In this document: positions 63,660 through 64,000 of the stretch, in pieces | Numbering within the stretch: the stretch's first letter is position 1 | Layout: every line of letters begins with the position of its first letter | DNA from: Azonexus sp. | Lineage (GTDB): Bacteria; Pseudomonadota; Gammaproteobacteria; Burkholderiales; Rhodocyclaceae | Length of the DNA stretch: 64,000 bases | NCBI GenBank assembly: GCA_030696345.1 | Contig: JAUYSK010000018.1 | Location: 1-64,000, forward strand | Direction: 5' to 3' | Notes under the pieces: model-generated | Seen by the model: only the letters and a program-made list of their open reading frames with translations | Database searches by the model: none | What the model was told of the DNA's origin: nothing | Program-made: the position numbers and the translations under genes

Positions 63660-64000
63660 TCAGAGGCGGGCCGGCATCCCGCCAAACTGCACCCGCTTGG
63701 ACGGTGCCGGGCACATTTCAATTTTGGTCGTTTTTTCCGGTTGACCGTGGGAGTCCGCTTGATGGCGGGAGACGGGGGCATCTGAATTCAAACGTACTTG
63801 CATCGGGCCGGTCGGCGCGCCCGGCGCTTGCTGACTGGCAAAATCCGCCAGACGACGCTCGCTCTCGGCCAGCCGGGCCGGCGCAATGTGGTGTTCGGCC
63901 AGTGCCTCGGCGGCGCCAGCCAGGGCGCGATAGACCTGGCGCGGATCGTAGCTGACCAGCACGAGATCGACGCCGGCTGCCAGCGCCTCGCCGGCGACGC
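63660..64000 (-). CDS. C-terminal part of a GH3-family (NagZ-like) glycosidase (partial)
   Basis: The gene enters from the window edge; about 113 residues are visible. The first, VAGEALAAGVDLVLVSYDPRQVYRALAGAAEALAEHHIAPARLAESERRLADF, match the end of the GH3 catalytic domain of NagZ-type beta-N-acetylhexosaminidases. The last ~50 residues (QVRLNSDAPVSRHQADSHGQPEKTTKIEMCPAPSK) are low-complexity and not typical. NagZ removes GlcNAc from muropeptides in cell-wall recycling. The catalytic part is outside the window. Confidence 0.65.
   Translation of the reverse strand, partial: VAGEALAAGVDLVLVSYDPRQVYRALAGAAEALAEHHIAPARLAESERRLADFASQQAPGAPTGPMQVRLNSDAPVSRHQADSHGQPEKTTKIEMCPAPSKRVQFGGMPARL

Overview
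The window is bacterial, GC-rich and densely coded. It looks like a betaproteobacterium of the Rhodocyclales (Dechloromonas/Azonexus-like). The basis is the gene content and protein style (cytochrome c-dependent NO reductase, flavocytochrome c sulfide dehydrogenase, cytochrome c4, PilZ/GGDEF/HD-GYP proteins, YhdP-TldD neighbourhood, GlnE, Hda). This is inference from the sequence; no database search was possible.

Layout. 0-5 kb: tail of an RND pump, a DUF2892 protein, a DUF805 protein, then a MoxR - DUF58 - TgpA-like operon. 5-8 kb: two tandem beta-hydroxyacid dehydrogenases, a YcgR flagellar brake and a YkgJ cysteine-cluster protein. 7.9-11.2 kb, minus strand: a tightly packed set antitoxin - Doc toxin - MtnA - class II aldolase - DmeF, suggestive of 5'-methylthioadenosine disposal through the DHAP shunt. 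11.3-24 kb: aminotransferase, mscL, glnE, yhdP, nitrilase-family amidase, tldD, a di-heme cytochrome c and aroG. 24-32 kb, minus strand: an HD-GYP protein, norCB (nitric oxide reductase), a rhomboid protease, and a GlrK/QseG/GlrR-like module whose response regulator has a damaged sigma-54 activation domain. 32-42 kb, plus strand: fccAB-like sulfide dehydrogenase, then an eleven-gene secretion/pseudopilus cluster mixing type II secretion (G, F, E, D) with PilM/N/O/P-like parts. 42-46 kb: a NYN/OST-HTH protein, an unknown conserved protein and the pantothenate genes panD, panC, panB. 46.4-47.5 kb: a scar with a truncated DUF486 gene, an IS3-family fragment and a broken universal-stress gene. 47.6-55 kb: DUF502 and an Mrp-type cation/H+ antiporter operon (E, F, G, DUF4040, B, C, D, D-like) running into a diguanylate cyclase and a DUF2062 protein. 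The rest: a universal stress protein, folK-pcnB, a HAD phosphatase, hda, a pit phosphate transporter, tyrS and the end of a GH3 (NagZ-like) gene.

Most notable non-gene signals: (1) a dispersed 13-mer GTYSACCGCAGCA, eleven copies on both strands and in all reading frames; (2) a 234-bp IS1380-like miniature element inserted exactly at a start codon of the Mrp operon, with a 5-bp duplication, which keeps translational coupling and supplies a new ribosome binding site; (3) a five-unit, 11-bp-phased PhoB-box-like array in reverse orientation in front of pit; (4) a 21-bp perfect palindrome upstream of moxR.
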